Source: Akkermansia muciniphila
GTDB lineage: Bacteria; Verrucomicrobiota; Verrucomicrobiia; Verrucomicrobiales; Akkermansiaceae
NCBI GenBank assembly: GCA_947624785.1
Contig: CANQLV010000003.1
Coordinates: forward strand, 186,001-250,000
Direction of reading: 5' to 3'
DNA length: 64,000 nt
Shown here: positions 52,704 to 62,904 of the stretch, in pieces
How the letters are laid out: each line of letters begins with the position of its first letter
Position numbering within the stretch: position 1 is the stretch's first letter
Program-made: the position numbers and the translations under genes
The notes under the pieces: generated by a model
Database searches by the model: none
The model's input: the letters and a program-made list of their open reading frames with translations, nothing else
What the model was told of the DNA's origin: nothing

Positions 52704-53618
52704 ATGCCCGGCATTTCTACTACAGGCCTTCCCGCCACGCTGTTCCTTGCCGGACCCACCGGGTCGGGAAAATCCGCCGTGGCCGTGGAACTGGCGGAAA
52801 TGCTGGGTGCGGAAATCGTCAGTTCGGACGCCTACCAGGTGTACCGTGAGCTTCCCATTCTAACGGCGGCTCCCTCCCCGGAAGACCGGGCACGCGTTCC
52901 CCACCACATGGTGTCCATCATTCCGGCCCGGATGCCCTGGGACGCCACGGAACACTACCACCGCGCCATGCGGTGCGTGAAGGATATCCATGCCCGCGGA
53001 AAAACGGCCATCGTCACCGGCGGCTCCGGACTGTACTTCAAATTCCTCTCCCACGGCATGTCGGAGGCGCCGCCCGGTGACGCCGCCCTCCGCGCCGCTT
53101 TTGCGGACTGCTCCACGGAAGAATTGCACGCCAGGCTCGCATCCCTGGACCCGGAAGGCGCTGCCGCAACGGATCCCTCCAACCGCCGGTATGTGGAGCG
53201 CAACCTGGAAATCGTCCTTGCCGGAGGAAAACCCCTTTCCTTCTGGAAGCGGAACTGGCTGAAACCACCTCCGGGGCCCGGCTGGGCCATCACCAGGGAT
53301 GTTCCGGAACTGGACGGAAGAATCGCCCTCCGCGCCGCACGCATGATGCAGGAGGGGGCCGTGGAGGAAGCAGCCGCCCTGGGCCCCTGCTCCGCCACGG
53401 CGGAACGCACCCTGGGCCTGGCGTTGATACGCAGCCTGCTGCGCGAGGAAATCACCCGTGAAACCTGCCAGAGCCAGTTGGCGCTCGCCACCCGGCAATA
53501 CGCCAAACGGCAGCGGACCTGGCTGAAACGTGAACAATGGCTCCGGGAACTTCCGGCTTCTCCATCCAATTCCCCGCGGGACCTTGCAGAGTGCATCATG
53601 CGGGAGCTGGAGCGTTAG
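52704..53618 (+). CDS. miaA: tRNA dimethylallyltransferase
   Basis: 304 aa from ATG 52704 (MPGISTTGLPATLFLAGPTG). P-loop GPTGSGKSAVAVELA, SSDAYQVYREL, TGGSGLYFKFL and the C-terminal RQYAKRQRTWLKR basic motif. Adds dimethylallyl to A37 of tRNAs reading U-starting codons. Host housekeeping gene. Confidence 0.95.
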   Translation: MPGISTTGLPATLFLAGPTGSGKSAVAVELAEMLGAEIVSSDAYQVYRELPILTAAPSPEDRARVPHHMVSIIPARMPWDATEHYHRAMRCVKDIHARGKTAIVTGGSGLYFKFLSHGMSEAPPGDAALRAAFADCSTEELHARLASLDPEGAAATDPSNRRYVERNLEIVLAGGKPLSFWKRNWLKPPPGPGWAITRDVPELDGRIALRAARMMQEGAVEEAAALGPCSATAERTLGLALIRSLLREEITRETCQSQLALATRQYAKRQRTWLKREQWLRELPASPSNSPRDLAECIMRELER

Positions 53619-53757
53619 CCCCCCTCCTATGGCGGTAAACATCCGGAAAGCGGCGTCATCCTGTTATTCCGATGGCAACCCGCTTGCCTCCTTCCTTATC
53701 AGGCCACATCTAACATATTTTTGGAGAGATTGACACTTAAATTGATAAAAAGTTATC

Positions 53758-54780
53758 ATGAGTATCGTTCTTCGCAGTTCCTTTCCTGGCATGAACTTTC
53801 CCTCTTTCCGCCTTTCTTCTACCGGCATTTTTCTGCATGCCCTGGCTGTACTGGCCCATGCGGAAGATATTCCCGCCACGGATGACCGCTCCCTGTACAT
53901 CGAATCGGAAACGAAGGTTGTTTCTCCTCAATGCCTCATCGACCAGGGAGACCAGGACGAGGACAGGAAACGCACCAAAGTCGGTATTGGAGAAGTGGTC
54001 ACCTTAACCTTGAACGGCAAGAGGATTAAGGACGTGGACTCAGACTCCCTTGAATGGTCCCTGGAGCCGGAGAATGCGGCCAGCATTGAGAAATCAAATG
54101 ACGATATTAATCAAGCTACGCTGACCATCAGCAGAAATCTTACCCAGGATACCACGCTGAAGGTTAGAGTCAAAACCAGCCTTGACGAAGAATTGCCGGA
54201 AAGGGAACCCTCCGTTTTTAGCATTCTCGTTCCTTCCGACATTAAAGCGGAACATTCCGGGAAACGGGTGGAAAAACATCCCCGGGACAGGGAAAAAGAC
54301 AGACCGGGAGCTTCCTCCAAGCTTGTCGTGACTTTTCTTCCCTTGGCGGTCAGTTTCAGCAACGTTCCCATCATGGAACGGGCGGAAGACCCGGAAGGAT
54401 TCAAACCGGTGCATACCCCGGGAAAACAGTTGATGTGGCCCAATGCCCTGAATGCCCACCATCATGACAACATCGGCTGGAGATGGGACAAGGAGGAGGA
54501 TATTCGCTTGCAGCATTTGCAGAACATGAAACTTCCCGATTCCTTTTCATGGACCTGCGGGTGGTACGTACACGCCGACGGCAAGGACTGCTGCAAGGTC
54601 GGCAATGACACGTACTCCCAGGATTTCAATTTTGAATATGAAGATGAACGGGAAACCAATGAGAACTCCCCCACCAGAGGCTTGAAAAATATCAAGGTAA
54701 GCATCACCAAATTCGGATGCACCGTCACGCGTAGCACAGCAGGCGACGCCCTGCATGCCGACTCTACCGCCAATCCATAA
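53758..54780 (+). CDS. Secreted protein of unknown function
   Basis: 340 aa. A signal-like segment around residues 20-35 (TGIFLHALAVLAHAED) is preceded by 20 polar residues, so the true start may be the internal ATG 11 codons in. Mature part polar, with a Trp/Cys-rich C-terminus (FSWTCGWYVHADGKDCCKVG). Pairs with the next secreted gene, 18 nt downstream. No family recognised. Confidence 0.6.
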   Translation: MSIVLRSSFPGMNFPSFRLSSTGIFLHALAVLAHAEDIPATDDRSLYIESETKVVSPQCLIDQGDQDEDRKRTKVGIGEVVTLTLNGKRIKDVDSDSLEWSLEPENAASIEKSNDDINQATLTISRNLTQDTTLKVRVKTSLDEELPEREPSVFSILVPSDIKAEHSGKRVEKHPRDREKDRPGASSKLVVTFLPLAVSFSNVPIMERAEDPEGFKPVHTPGKQLMWPNALNAHHHDNIGWRWDKEEDIRLQHLQNMKLPDSFSWTCGWYVHADGKDCCKVGNDTYSQDFNFEYEDERETNENSPTRGLKNIKVSITKFGCTVTRSTAGDALHADSTANP

Positions 54781-54798
54781 CCTCCTGTTTTTAGCATC

Positions 54799-55626
54799 AT
54801 GAATAAATCTTATCCCTTCCTTCTGTTATTCGTCCTTTACTCGCTGTCTTTTCCCTGTTCAGCCTCTCCGGAGCAGGACCAGCTCCCCCTTCCTTCCGCC
54901 ATCAGGAATCTGAACAGGCAGAACCCGGAACTCCTGCGGCTCAAGAAACTGCTGGACAGTGGCCAGATCATTCCGTTCTACCAGGGGGCGGATAAAATAT
55001 TGAAAGAAGCCAACCGCTACCGGAAAAAAGACGTCACCCCTCAGGAATTGACGGAGGGGCTTTTCCTGTGCTATCTGATTGCCAAGGCCCCGTTCATTGA
55101 CCTCAACGATTACGAAAATGTCGAATGGCTTGCTACCTACACTAGCGTAGATCACCACGCAAAAGAGTTTTTCACGAACAGCATCCCTTTCCTTGCGCTA
55201 ACGGACAAGAATAGCAGCCTCCCGGGCAAGGAAGAGGCCCTTCGATTTTATTTATCCGCAAAAGCTCTGATCATCAAACAATTCCACAGCCAAGTGGATT
55301 ATGCTTTTGAAGCTACGGAAATTTTCGCCCACATGCTTATCGACCATGCCTCCGGAATGCCAGAAGGAAACGATACCAAGCTGTTCAACAAAACAAGCGC
55401 GCTGAGTTCGAGAAGCAACAACGCTCAATTCGCCATCAAAAGCAAAGAACGCGGATTTATCAGGGAACTGATGACCTGCTTCCCGACCAAAGCCCAGGAG
55501 GTCAAAAAATACCTGCGTCTGGCCGGATACAGGGACAAGGATATTCCGGCCCTGCTGGACAGGACCGTCGGCCGGGTGCCGAAGGCCGCGTACCTGTACA
55601 AGGGCTTGACCAAACAGAGAGATTGA
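54799..55626 (+). CDS. Secreted helical protein of unknown function
   Basis: 275 aa. Signal peptide NKSYPFLLLFVLYSLSFPCSA. Mature part all helical, with KKLLDSGQIIPFYQGADKIL and LRLAGYRDKDIPALLDRTVG. ATG 54799, 18 nt after the previous secreted gene, so probably cotranscribed. Function unknown. Confidence 0.6.
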   Translation: MNKSYPFLLLFVLYSLSFPCSASPEQDQLPLPSAIRNLNRQNPELLRLKKLLDSGQIIPFYQGADKILKEANRYRKKDVTPQELTEGLFLCYLIAKAPFIDLNDYENVEWLATYTSVDHHAKEFFTNSIPFLALTDKNSSLPGKEEALRFYLSAKALIIKQFHSQVDYAFEATEIFAHMLIDHASGMPEGNDTKLFNKTSALSSRSNNAQFAIKSKERGFIRELMTCFPTKAQEVKKYLRLAGYRDKDIPALLDRTVGRVPKAAYLYKGLTKQRD

Positions 55627-55855
55627 GACGGTGCAAAAACCGTATTCCAAGTAATAAAAAGCGGTATTGACGCCAGCCCCTTTCTGCAAAAAAGACCGTA
55701 AAACACCGTCCCGTCATTTTCCCCGTTTCCGGCTGGATATCCGTCCTCCTCTCTTTTTGTCTTGGCTTGCGGGGGCATCTTTGATTTACAGGGGCAGGCG
55801 GCAGAACCTTTCCAAAGGCAGGCCGTCCCATCACATCCATATCTTTTTCAGCATC

Positions 55856-56929
55856 GTGGCACGCATTCTTGTAGGCTTATCAGGCGGGGTGGACAGCTCC
55901 GTGGCAGCAGCCCTGCTCGTGGAGCAGGGACATGACGTGGTGGGTGCCTACATGAAAAACTGGGTGAATGACGAGGGCATTCCCGGTGAATGCCCGTGGG
56001 AGCAGGATATTCAGGACGCGCTGGCCGTCGCCAAAAGAATCGGCATTGAATTCCGGGTCATCGACCTGGTGGACGAATACCGCGCCCGCATCGTGAATTA
56101 TCTGATTGAAGGCTACCGCGCCGGATACACGCCCAATCCGGACGTACTGTGCAACCGGGAAATGAAGTTCGGCGTCTTTCTGGATTACGCCCTGGAACAA
56201 GGGTTTGATTGCGTAGCCACCGGCCACTACGCCCGCAGGCTGGATACGCCGCAAGGTTCCTTCATCCTGCGCGGGCGGGACCCGAACAAGGACCAGTCCT
56301 ATTTCCTGTCCCTGATGCGCCCGGACCAGATAGCCCGCGCCGTGTTCCCCCTGGGAGACCTGCTGAAGCCGGAAGTCCGCGTGCTGGCGGACAAATACGC
56401 CCTTCCCACGGCGCGCAAGAAGGACAGCCAGGGCATCTGCTTCATCGGCCAGGTGAAGATGAGCGATTTCCTGCGCCACTACCTGCCGGACAAGCCCGGC
56501 AAAATCGTGGATACGGAGGGGAAGGCGCTCGGCTCCCACAACGGCCTTCACCTGTTCACCATGGGCCAGCGGAAAGGCCACGGAGTCGCCTCCCCGCGGG
56601 AAGGAATCGCCTACGTGGTAGTGGGGAAGGACGTCCAGCGCAACCGCCTGATTCTGGGATACGAAGACACGTCCACGCGGGGACTGTACGCGGCCCATGC
56701 GGTGGTCGGCGGCATTTCCAATACGCTGGAGCCCCTGCCCTCCCGAGTCATGGCGCAGCCCCGCTACCGCGCCAAGGCGGAATGGGCCTCCTGTGAATAT
56801 CTGGAAGAAGGGAAGGTGCGCCTGAGCTTTGACACGCCCCTCCGGGCGCTGGCCGTGGGACAGGTCTGCGCCTTTTACGACGGAGGCAAGTTGCTCGGGG
56901 GCGGTTTTTTTGAATCCATAGAACCATGA
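55856..56929 (+). CDS. mnmA: tRNA 2-thiouridylase
   Basis: 357 aa from GTG 55856 (ARILVGLSGGVDSSVAAALL); the earlier frame from 55667 is not coding-like. PP-loop SGGVDSS, catalytic Cys99 in PNPDVLCNREMKF and second Cys in DSQGICFIGQ. Makes s2U34 in tRNA Lys, Glu and Gln. Stop overlaps the mnmE start (ATGA). Confidence 0.95.
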   Translation: MARILVGLSGGVDSSVAAALLVEQGHDVVGAYMKNWVNDEGIPGECPWEQDIQDALAVAKRIGIEFRVIDLVDEYRARIVNYLIEGYRAGYTPNPDVLCNREMKFGVFLDYALEQGFDCVATGHYARRLDTPQGSFILRGRDPNKDQSYFLSLMRPDQIARAVFPLGDLLKPEVRVLADKYALPTARKKDSQGICFIGQVKMSDFLRHYLPDKPGKIVDTEGKALGSHNGLHLFTMGQRKGHGVASPREGIAYVVVGKDVQRNRLILGYEDTSTRGLYAAHAVVGGISNTLEPLPSRVMAQPRYRAKAEWASCEYLEEGKVRLSFDTPLRALAVGQVCAFYDGGKLLGGGFFESIEP

Positions 56930-58275
56930 TTGACCCGGAACGCACCATCGCCGCGCAGGCCACCGCCGCAGGACAGGGAGCCATCGCCGTCATCCGCATG
57001 AGCGGTCCCGGCTGCATGGCCATCCTGAAACAATGCACTCCCGCGGCCTTCACGGACCGCCTCCAGCCGCGGCGCGCGACGCTGGCCCGCATCCTGGACG
57101 CGGAGGGAACCGCGATTGACCAGGCGCTCATCACCTGGTTTCCGGCTCCGGCCAGTTATACGGGGGAAGATACCGTGGAAGTTTCCTGCCATGGCGGCAT
57201 GCTGGTGACGGACCGCCTGCTGAAACGCCTGTACCAGTGCGGCGCCTTCCCGGCGGAACCGGGAGAGTTTACGAAGAGGGCTTTCCTGAACGGTCGCATG
57301 GACCTGACCCAGGCGGAAGCCGTGATGGATGTGATTTCCGCCGGGAGCGACCTGGCCCTGAAAGCCGCGCAAACCCAGCTGGACGGAGGCATCGGCTCCC
57401 AGGTGGACGAATTGAAGGAGAGCCTGGTCCATGTTCTGGCCCACATTGAGGCCTATATTGATTTTCCGGATGAAGACATTTCTCCGGACACCGCCTCCGG
57501 TTTGCTGGCGCGCCTCCGGAGCATGGAAGAAAAGCTTTCCGCCCTTCTCCGGACTGCCGAGGGCGGCCGTCTTCTGCGTGAAGGCATCCGCACGGCGATC
57601 GCCGGACCGCCCAACGTGGGAAAGTCCAGCCTGCTGAATACCCTGCTGGGGTATGACCGGGCCATTGTCAGCAATATCGCCGGAACCACGCGGGACACGG
57701 TGGAGGAATCCATCCAGCTCTCCGGGCTGGCCCTGCGGCTGATTGATACGGCAGGCGTCCGGGAATCTTCTGACGTCATTGAACAGGCTGGCATCACCCG
57801 CACCAACAGGGCGCTGGAATCCGCGGACCTCGTTCTGGAAGTGGCAGACGCCTCCGCGCCCCGGACAGAGGCGTTCCCCACCGCCGCCCGTACCGCGCCC
57901 CGGCTGCTGATTCTGAACAAGTGCGACCTGGGAATCCACCCGGACTGGGAGGCCGTTCCCGGCATCCGTTTTTCCTGCGCCACCGGAGCAGGCAGAAAGG
58001 AATTGGAAGAAGCCATTATCCAGGCCTTTGCCTCCTCCCTGCCCGGTGAAACGGGCAGTTCCCTAGTAGCCATCAACGCCCGGCACCAGCATGAACTGGG
58101 CCTTTGCCTGGAGCATGTGCGGCTGGCTTCGGAGTCCATCTCCCGGCAGGAAAGTCCGGAATTTACGGCGCTGGAACTCAGGGAAGCCCTGACGCACCTG
58201 GGGGAAATCACCGGAGCCGTGGATACGGAGGACGTACTGGGCGCCATTTTTTCCTCCTTCTGCCTGGGCAAGTAG
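56926..58275 (+). CDS. mnmE: tRNA modification GTPase
   Basis: 449 aa. N-terminal folate-binding domain (TIAAQATAAGQGAIAVIRMSG), GTPase domain G1 GPPNVGKSS, G3 DTAG, G4 NKCD, and the C-terminal CLGK whose Cys is catalytic. With MnmG makes 5-carboxymethylaminomethyluridine at U34. Start overlaps mnmA by 4 nt. Confidence 0.96.
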   Translation: MIDPERTIAAQATAAGQGAIAVIRMSGPGCMAILKQCTPAAFTDRLQPRRATLARILDAEGTAIDQALITWFPAPASYTGEDTVEVSCHGGMLVTDRLLKRLYQCGAFPAEPGEFTKRAFLNGRMDLTQAEAVMDVISAGSDLALKAAQTQLDGGIGSQVDELKESLVHVLAHIEAYIDFPDEDISPDTASGLLARLRSMEEKLSALLRTAEGGRLLREGIRTAIAGPPNVGKSSLLNTLLGYDRAIVSNIAGTTRDTVEESIQLSGLALRLIDTAGVRESSDVIEQAGITRTNRALESADLVLEVADASAPRTEAFPTAARTAPRLLILNKCDLGIHPDWEAVPGIRFSCATGAGRKELEEAIIQAFASSLPGETGSSLVAINARHQHELGLCLEHVRLASESISRQESPEFTALELREALTHLGEITGAVDTEDVLGAIFSSFCLGK

Positions 58276-58852
58276 GGAATAGTTACCAACGATTAACATA
58301 TGTCTGCCCTTATAATATTTCGGAATTATTTCCTTTAGTCTTGTGGAAATCGCTCTTTTTGTTTTACCTTTTTCGAATTCTTGACGAACAACACCAGCCT
58401 TTCATTGTTGCAATTCAAATTCCTTCGATGAGTGATAAAAACGACGTTACAAGATTACTCTATATAGTTCCGTAATATTTTAATTTTATGAGGAATCGGG
58501 AAATAGCACTTATTAAATTAGAAATGATGATTCTAAAAATAGAATACTCAATAAGAATCAACATTTTTTCATAAATAATTGTCGAAAGTTAAAGATATTA
58601 ATTATTTTAAATTAAAAATTCTCTAACATCACACGCTGAATAACAATGACAACATCGAATGCTATCTCCTAATTTTAGAAAAAGGGAGGAATAACATTTA
58701 ATAATCTATTGATTGTTTGATGATATACAAAATAAGGACTGGGAGTTTTACTCAACATCGATTTCCTTGTTTGTAAAAAATTAACATCGATTTTTAGCTG
58801 AAATGTTACGTTCACTATAAACATTTAAAGTTTTATTTTCTCCATCCACTGG
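58276..58852. other. AT-rich junction 3' of mnmE and the RT gene
   Basis: No gene. GC falls sharply here, marking the edge of the imported operon. Direct repeats AACATCGATTT at 58754-58764 and 58783-58793, and a related AACATCGA at 58651-58658. Downstream (3') of the RT on its strand, so it could encode the non-coding RNA template used by many defence RTs; no clear structure could be confirmed by eye. Confidence 0.5.
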
Positions 58853-61800
58853 TTACACTTCCAAATATTCTTGTACATAGTCAAACATATCAGGATCGAG
58901 TCCCATATCACCACGATAATGTATATTAAAATTTATTCTTGTTTTTATGAGGGAATTATTTACAGAAAAAAGATAGTCGTTCAGGGCAATGAGTTCCGGA
59001 ATGAGCCATTCATGTTTCTTCATCATCCATCGGCAGAGAACACTGCACGCGTCCTGGTGGCATTTCTCTCTCGGTTTAGTGCCACTTTTTATTTCTATGC
59101 TGATGCTATCGTCTTTCATACTGCATTGGCAACTTTCACACTTATTATTTTTGGTTGCAGAAGTAAGTTGTTTGACATTCAGATATAAATTAAGGTTTAT
59201 ATCCTCTGAAATTGGTTTTTCGTCTAACTTCTTCTCCTCGTCTTCATCTGCTTTGTAAACGGTCTTCAACTCGATCCTATCTGTCACAAGATGCGAAATC
59301 CAATGGAATTTCGATGTTAAAGACAAGTGTTGGAGATTCTGTCGTAGCAGATGATAATTCACTCTGTCGTTGGCCACATCAAGTAAATCTGCTAATCGGA
59401 CGAGTATCATCAAATATTTCAAGCTAACCGTATCATCTTTTGCTCTCGATTTCAAACCATATACATCATATACGTCATAGCCATGACTTTCAGATACTTT
59501 TGCCACAAATGAAAGCAATGTAGGTTCAAGGTAGCTGAGCAATGTATTAGACCTGTCGCGAATAAATTTCGCACTATCTGTAGCATGATGGTCTCTTACT
59601 TCACTCTCAAAATAACCATATACCTCATTGAAAATAGATACCAAGAATTTACCCGCATTTTTCAACCGAGAATTCTTGCGATCTTCAGGCTTTATAGAAT
59701 TGAAAGCTTTCAATTCATCCTGCATCTTTACCATCAAATCGGATATGATAGCTATATTCTTACCTTCGGCAGAACTCATTCTACCAAGGTCGGGATGAAT
59801 CACCATGCTAATGTCATGTAGATAACAAGCTAAGAATAAGATATAATAATCAATATCTTTCAAGACAAAATAGTCGATTCTATTAGTCAACTCCAACGAC
59901 TTGTCAATTAGAGTCACTGCGTGTTCCTCATTGTGAAGTGTATATGTGTTAAGAAATTTAGAACCGTTATACCACAGACCTTTTGTCAGTCGATGAGTGA
60001 GAATCAATGAATCTACCCATTCTGGCTTACGCACATGACTGATGAATTTGTTCAACACGCCAAGTAGTCCCATATCAATACCCATACAGTTTGATATATC
60101 CTTGTCTTTTACATGTTCAACAAACTCTTCAAACTGCTCTAACTTAAAATCTTTGTTCCTCAGGTATGCTAGTATTCGAAGTTCGGTATAGCGGAACTTG
60201 CGGGAATTAGTCTTCATAAATGTCAAGGCATCTGACGGAACAACACCCACAATTTCTGAAAAATAAACATTCAGAATTCTTCTTTGGTATTCTGAAGATG
60301 ATTTCATCACAAACACCGTAAAACCTTTCCCTCCGTATCCGTTATCCTTCATTCCATACATTTCCATTAAAGATTTTCCGGTCATGAATGCGCGGAATTT
60401 TTCCATCTGCTTTTCGGAATTAATGCTTTTGAGTCCGCTAAAGTTCTCTTTAGACCAACGAATGAGGGATGCGTATACGTCCTGAGAAAATGATTTCATC
60501 ATAACGGCACTACTGGCATCTTTAGCAAAAAAAAGATACTTATATCTTTTTTCATCATCTTTGTTTCCAAGTTTTAATGCCATTTTTTCGAATTCACTAA
60601 TGTGTAAACTTAACTTTTGAGCTTCCTCTTTCGACTCTTTTTGTATAAGTAATCTATATTCAGACTGGAATATGTCCTCATCGTTTTGCTCAAACCAGTC
60701 TGTGAGATTGTTCACCTTTTTTAAAAACCGTTCTTCAAAGCTCTCGAGCAAGGCTACATTGGGACCTCCCTCTTCTCTTATTTTTAATAAACGATTACGA
60801 TAAAGGAAAAATTTCTTAAATCTGCGCAGGAGTTTCAATTTCGAAGACACTTTGTTTTTATGCTCAGCACCAGCATTCTCTTCCGTCTTTTTTTTCTGCT
60901 CTTTTATTTCTCGAGAAATTACCTTATCAAAAGCTTCCAGTTTTCCAAGAGACACTTGATCGTCTATTTCATCCAAACTCCAAGAGAGGTTGGATGAAAT
61001 AGATATTTCTCTAGCTAAATTCAGAATCGAGCCAAATTGATTGTCAATTGTATCTATTGGGGTAAACACACTTTTTCCTTCTTCATGAAATTTAATTTGA
61101 TATTTCAATTTTTCATGAAAATCCAAATATTTCTGTGGAACGAAATCTTCTATATCGCTTTTATCCAACGCTACCCTTTTGCACCATTTAGAAAGATCTT
61201 CATTAAGTTGACTTATTCTTTTTTTAAATAAATTTTCATTTAATTCTGCTTGAATATAAATCACCGAATCATCAACATAGAAATAGGCATCACCGTGGAA
61301 ATATTCATTTTTCATAAGGTAATTCTTGATTTCTATCATACAGAGATTACCGAAAAAATAAGATTGTGGCAAGCCTTGCGGAATACCACAATTCATGAAT
61401 AAATCACCACGCGGCGTTTCGAAATTATCCGGATAGTAGCAGTCTTTCCACGGTTCAATATTATCTTCTTCTAACTTGAAGAATAGCAATTTTGCAACAG
61501 CCATCTTTAAAGCTGGCAAGTCATCTTTATATGTTGAAGAAAGCTTTTCAATAATATAATTATAAAGCAATTTTGGTGAAATAGACGGAAAGAAATTCTT
61601 AATATCCAGACACACTTCCGTCAGATAATTATGATTATTCTGATATGATCGGCAATGTTCAATCACATTTTCAGTATATTCCTTGTACTTCGTCTGCCAT
61701 TTATGGAACAAGTACTGAACATTCGTGCTTGGTATGTTACCATAAAAATTATGTGGAACAAGTTTTGACAAGTCAGACAAATTTCTCTTGCCTTCTTTGT

Positions 61801-62227
61801 AGTTATCTTCATACATCAAACTATTCAGGATGCTAACCATACAAATTAGGTCAATCAAACGAGCTATATGCAGTGGACGAAATTTCAGCACCTCGTCATC
61901 ATAATTCTTTAGTTTGAAATAGACTTTAGCCTCAAACAAATTTTCTTCGCTTGAAAAAATCCACTGAAGTTTCTGTTGACAAACTATTATGACCTTTTCT
62001 ATCAGCTCAATATTATGTTTGTCTGCGAGCGCATAATATAACTCCAAATCATTTTTTGCTATTACATCAATCACCTCGCCAGATTTGTCAAAAAATTCAA
62101 CTGGATTATCAGTATTCAACAAGCCTTTATCAAATATATACGATTCCATGCAGAATATCGCATTGAAAATATTCTGATCATCAAGAATCTTTTTATATAA
62201 TTTATATTGAGTTATATTCAGTATCAT
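58853..62227 (-). CDS. Reverse transcriptase fused to HD domain (putative defence RT)
   Basis: 1124 aa from ATG 62227, which overlaps the upstream stop (ATGA); a GTG/ATG 13 codons earlier is less likely. RT palm at ~residues 200-400: motif A CLDIKNFFPSI, motif B CGIPQGLPQS, motif C YFYVDDSVIY. HD phosphohydrolase at ~760-960: EEHAVTLID, LACYLHDISMVIHPD, MILVRLADLLDVANDRV. C-terminal Cys/His cluster (CESCQC, CHQDACSVLC). Low GC unlike the host. RT plus HD in one chain resembles UG/Abi defence RTs in architecture style. Biochemistry unknown. Confidence 0.8.
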   Translation of the reverse strand: MILNITQYKLYKKILDDQNIFNAIFCMESYIFDKGLLNTDNPVEFFDKSGEVIDVIAKNDLELYYALADKHNIELIEKVIIVCQQKLQWIFSSEENLFEAKVYFKLKNYDDEVLKFRPLHIARLIDLICMVSILNSLMYEDNYKEGKRNLSDLSKLVPHNFYGNIPSTNVQYLFHKWQTKYKEYTENVIEHCRSYQNNHNYLTEVCLDIKNFFPSISPKLLYNYIIEKLSSTYKDDLPALKMAVAKLLFFKLEEDNIEPWKDCYYPDNFETPRGDLFMNCGIPQGLPQSYFFGNLCMIEIKNYLMKNEYFHGDAYFYVDDSVIYIQAELNENLFKKRISQLNEDLSKWCKRVALDKSDIEDFVPQKYLDFHEKLKYQIKFHEEGKSVFTPIDTIDNQFGSILNLAREISISSNLSWSLDEIDDQVSLGKLEAFDKVISREIKEQKKKTEENAGAEHKNKVSSKLKLLRRFKKFFLYRNRLLKIREEGGPNVALLESFEERFLKKVNNLTDWFEQNDEDIFQSEYRLLIQKESKEEAQKLSLHISEFEKMALKLGNKDDEKRYKYLFFAKDASSAVMMKSFSQDVYASLIRWSKENFSGLKSINSEKQMEKFRAFMTGKSLMEMYGMKDNGYGGKGFTVFVMKSSSEYQRRILNVYFSEIVGVVPSDALTFMKTNSRKFRYTELRILAYLRNKDFKLEQFEEFVEHVKDKDISNCMGIDMGLLGVLNKFISHVRKPEWVDSLILTHRLTKGLWYNGSKFLNTYTLHNEEHAVTLIDKSLELTNRIDYFVLKDIDYYILFLACYLHDISMVIHPDLGRMSSAEGKNIAIISDLMVKMQDELKAFNSIKPEDRKNSRLKNAGKFLVSIFNEVYGYFESEVRDHHATDSAKFIRDRSNTLLSYLEPTLLSFVAKVSESHGYDVYDVYGLKSRAKDDTVSLKYLMILVRLADLLDVANDRVNYHLLRQNLQHLSLTSKFHWISHLVTDRIELKTVYKADEDEEKKLDEKPISEDINLNLYLNVKQLTSATKNNKCESCQCSMKDDSISIEIKSGTKPREKCHQDACSVLCRWMMKKHEWLIPELIALNDYLFSVNNSLIKTRINFNIHYRGDMGLDPDMFDYVQEYLEV

Positions 62228-62883
62228 AGCCCAAGTTTGCCCTTTATTTCCGTATGTTCTTTCCATGCGGCTAACACTTGCCTCACTCCATTGATAAATA
62301 AATCTAGATTATCACTATATTTGCGGTAATATGTTAACAAAGTAGTTTTGCCAATTTTGGCGGATATGTAGTAACCATTTTTAACCTTATTGATTCGATT
62401 GAAATTTTCCCAATTAAGAGTCGTTTTTACAAACGGCTTGTCATCAATAAATTCTACATTAAATAATTCATTTAACACAATATACAAATCTTTATTACCG
62501 CTAAATTCTGTTTTCATCTCATCTATGTCTGCAAGAAGATAACTAATAAACTTGTGTACCTCGGAAAAGAAATCTACATATTTGTCCATTTGCTTGCGCA
62601 AGTAGTTCCATGAGTAATCGAAGTCAGCATTTAATGATAAAAAAAACGTATAACCAAACAAAAGTCCATCTCCTTCTATATAGGATTCAATTGCTTCTTT
62701 TATTTTTTCCATGTTATCTTTCTTAAAGACGTACGTAGGAAGTTTCATGTCAAAGATAGCTTGGAGAACCTTTAGCTTATGCCTAAAGTCTCGAGGAGCT
62801 TTCTCTCCTTCAGGAGTATCCTTTACACACTTTTCCGGAATTGTCTGTATGTCCTCAAACAATTCAACTTTTGTATATAACAT
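62224..62883 (-). CDS. Unknown protein of the RT operon
   Basis: 219 aa, charged, no recognised domain (EDIQTIPEKCVKDTPEGEKA; FSEVHKFISYLLADIDEMKT). 21 nt after the primase stop, stop overlapping the RT start by 4 nt. AT-rich. Its fixed place between primase and RT suggests a functional partner. Confidence 0.65.
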   Translation of the reverse strand: MLYTKVELFEDIQTIPEKCVKDTPEGEKAPRDFRHKLKVLQAIFDMKLPTYVFKKDNMEKIKEAIESYIEGDGLLFGYTFFLSLNADFDYSWNYLRKQMDKYVDFFSEVHKFISYLLADIDEMKTEFSGNKDLYIVLNELFNVEFIDDKPFVKTTLNWENFNRINKVKNGYYISAKIGKTTLLTYYRKYSDNLDLFINGVRQVLAAWKEHTEIKGKLGL

Positions 62884-62904
62884 AATTTTTTGTACTTTTA
62901 TTAT

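Noticed and set aside
58853..62227. Retron or group II intron RT
   Set aside because: No msr-msd structure, no maturase or HNH domain; the HD fusion and operon fit better with a UG/Abi-like system.
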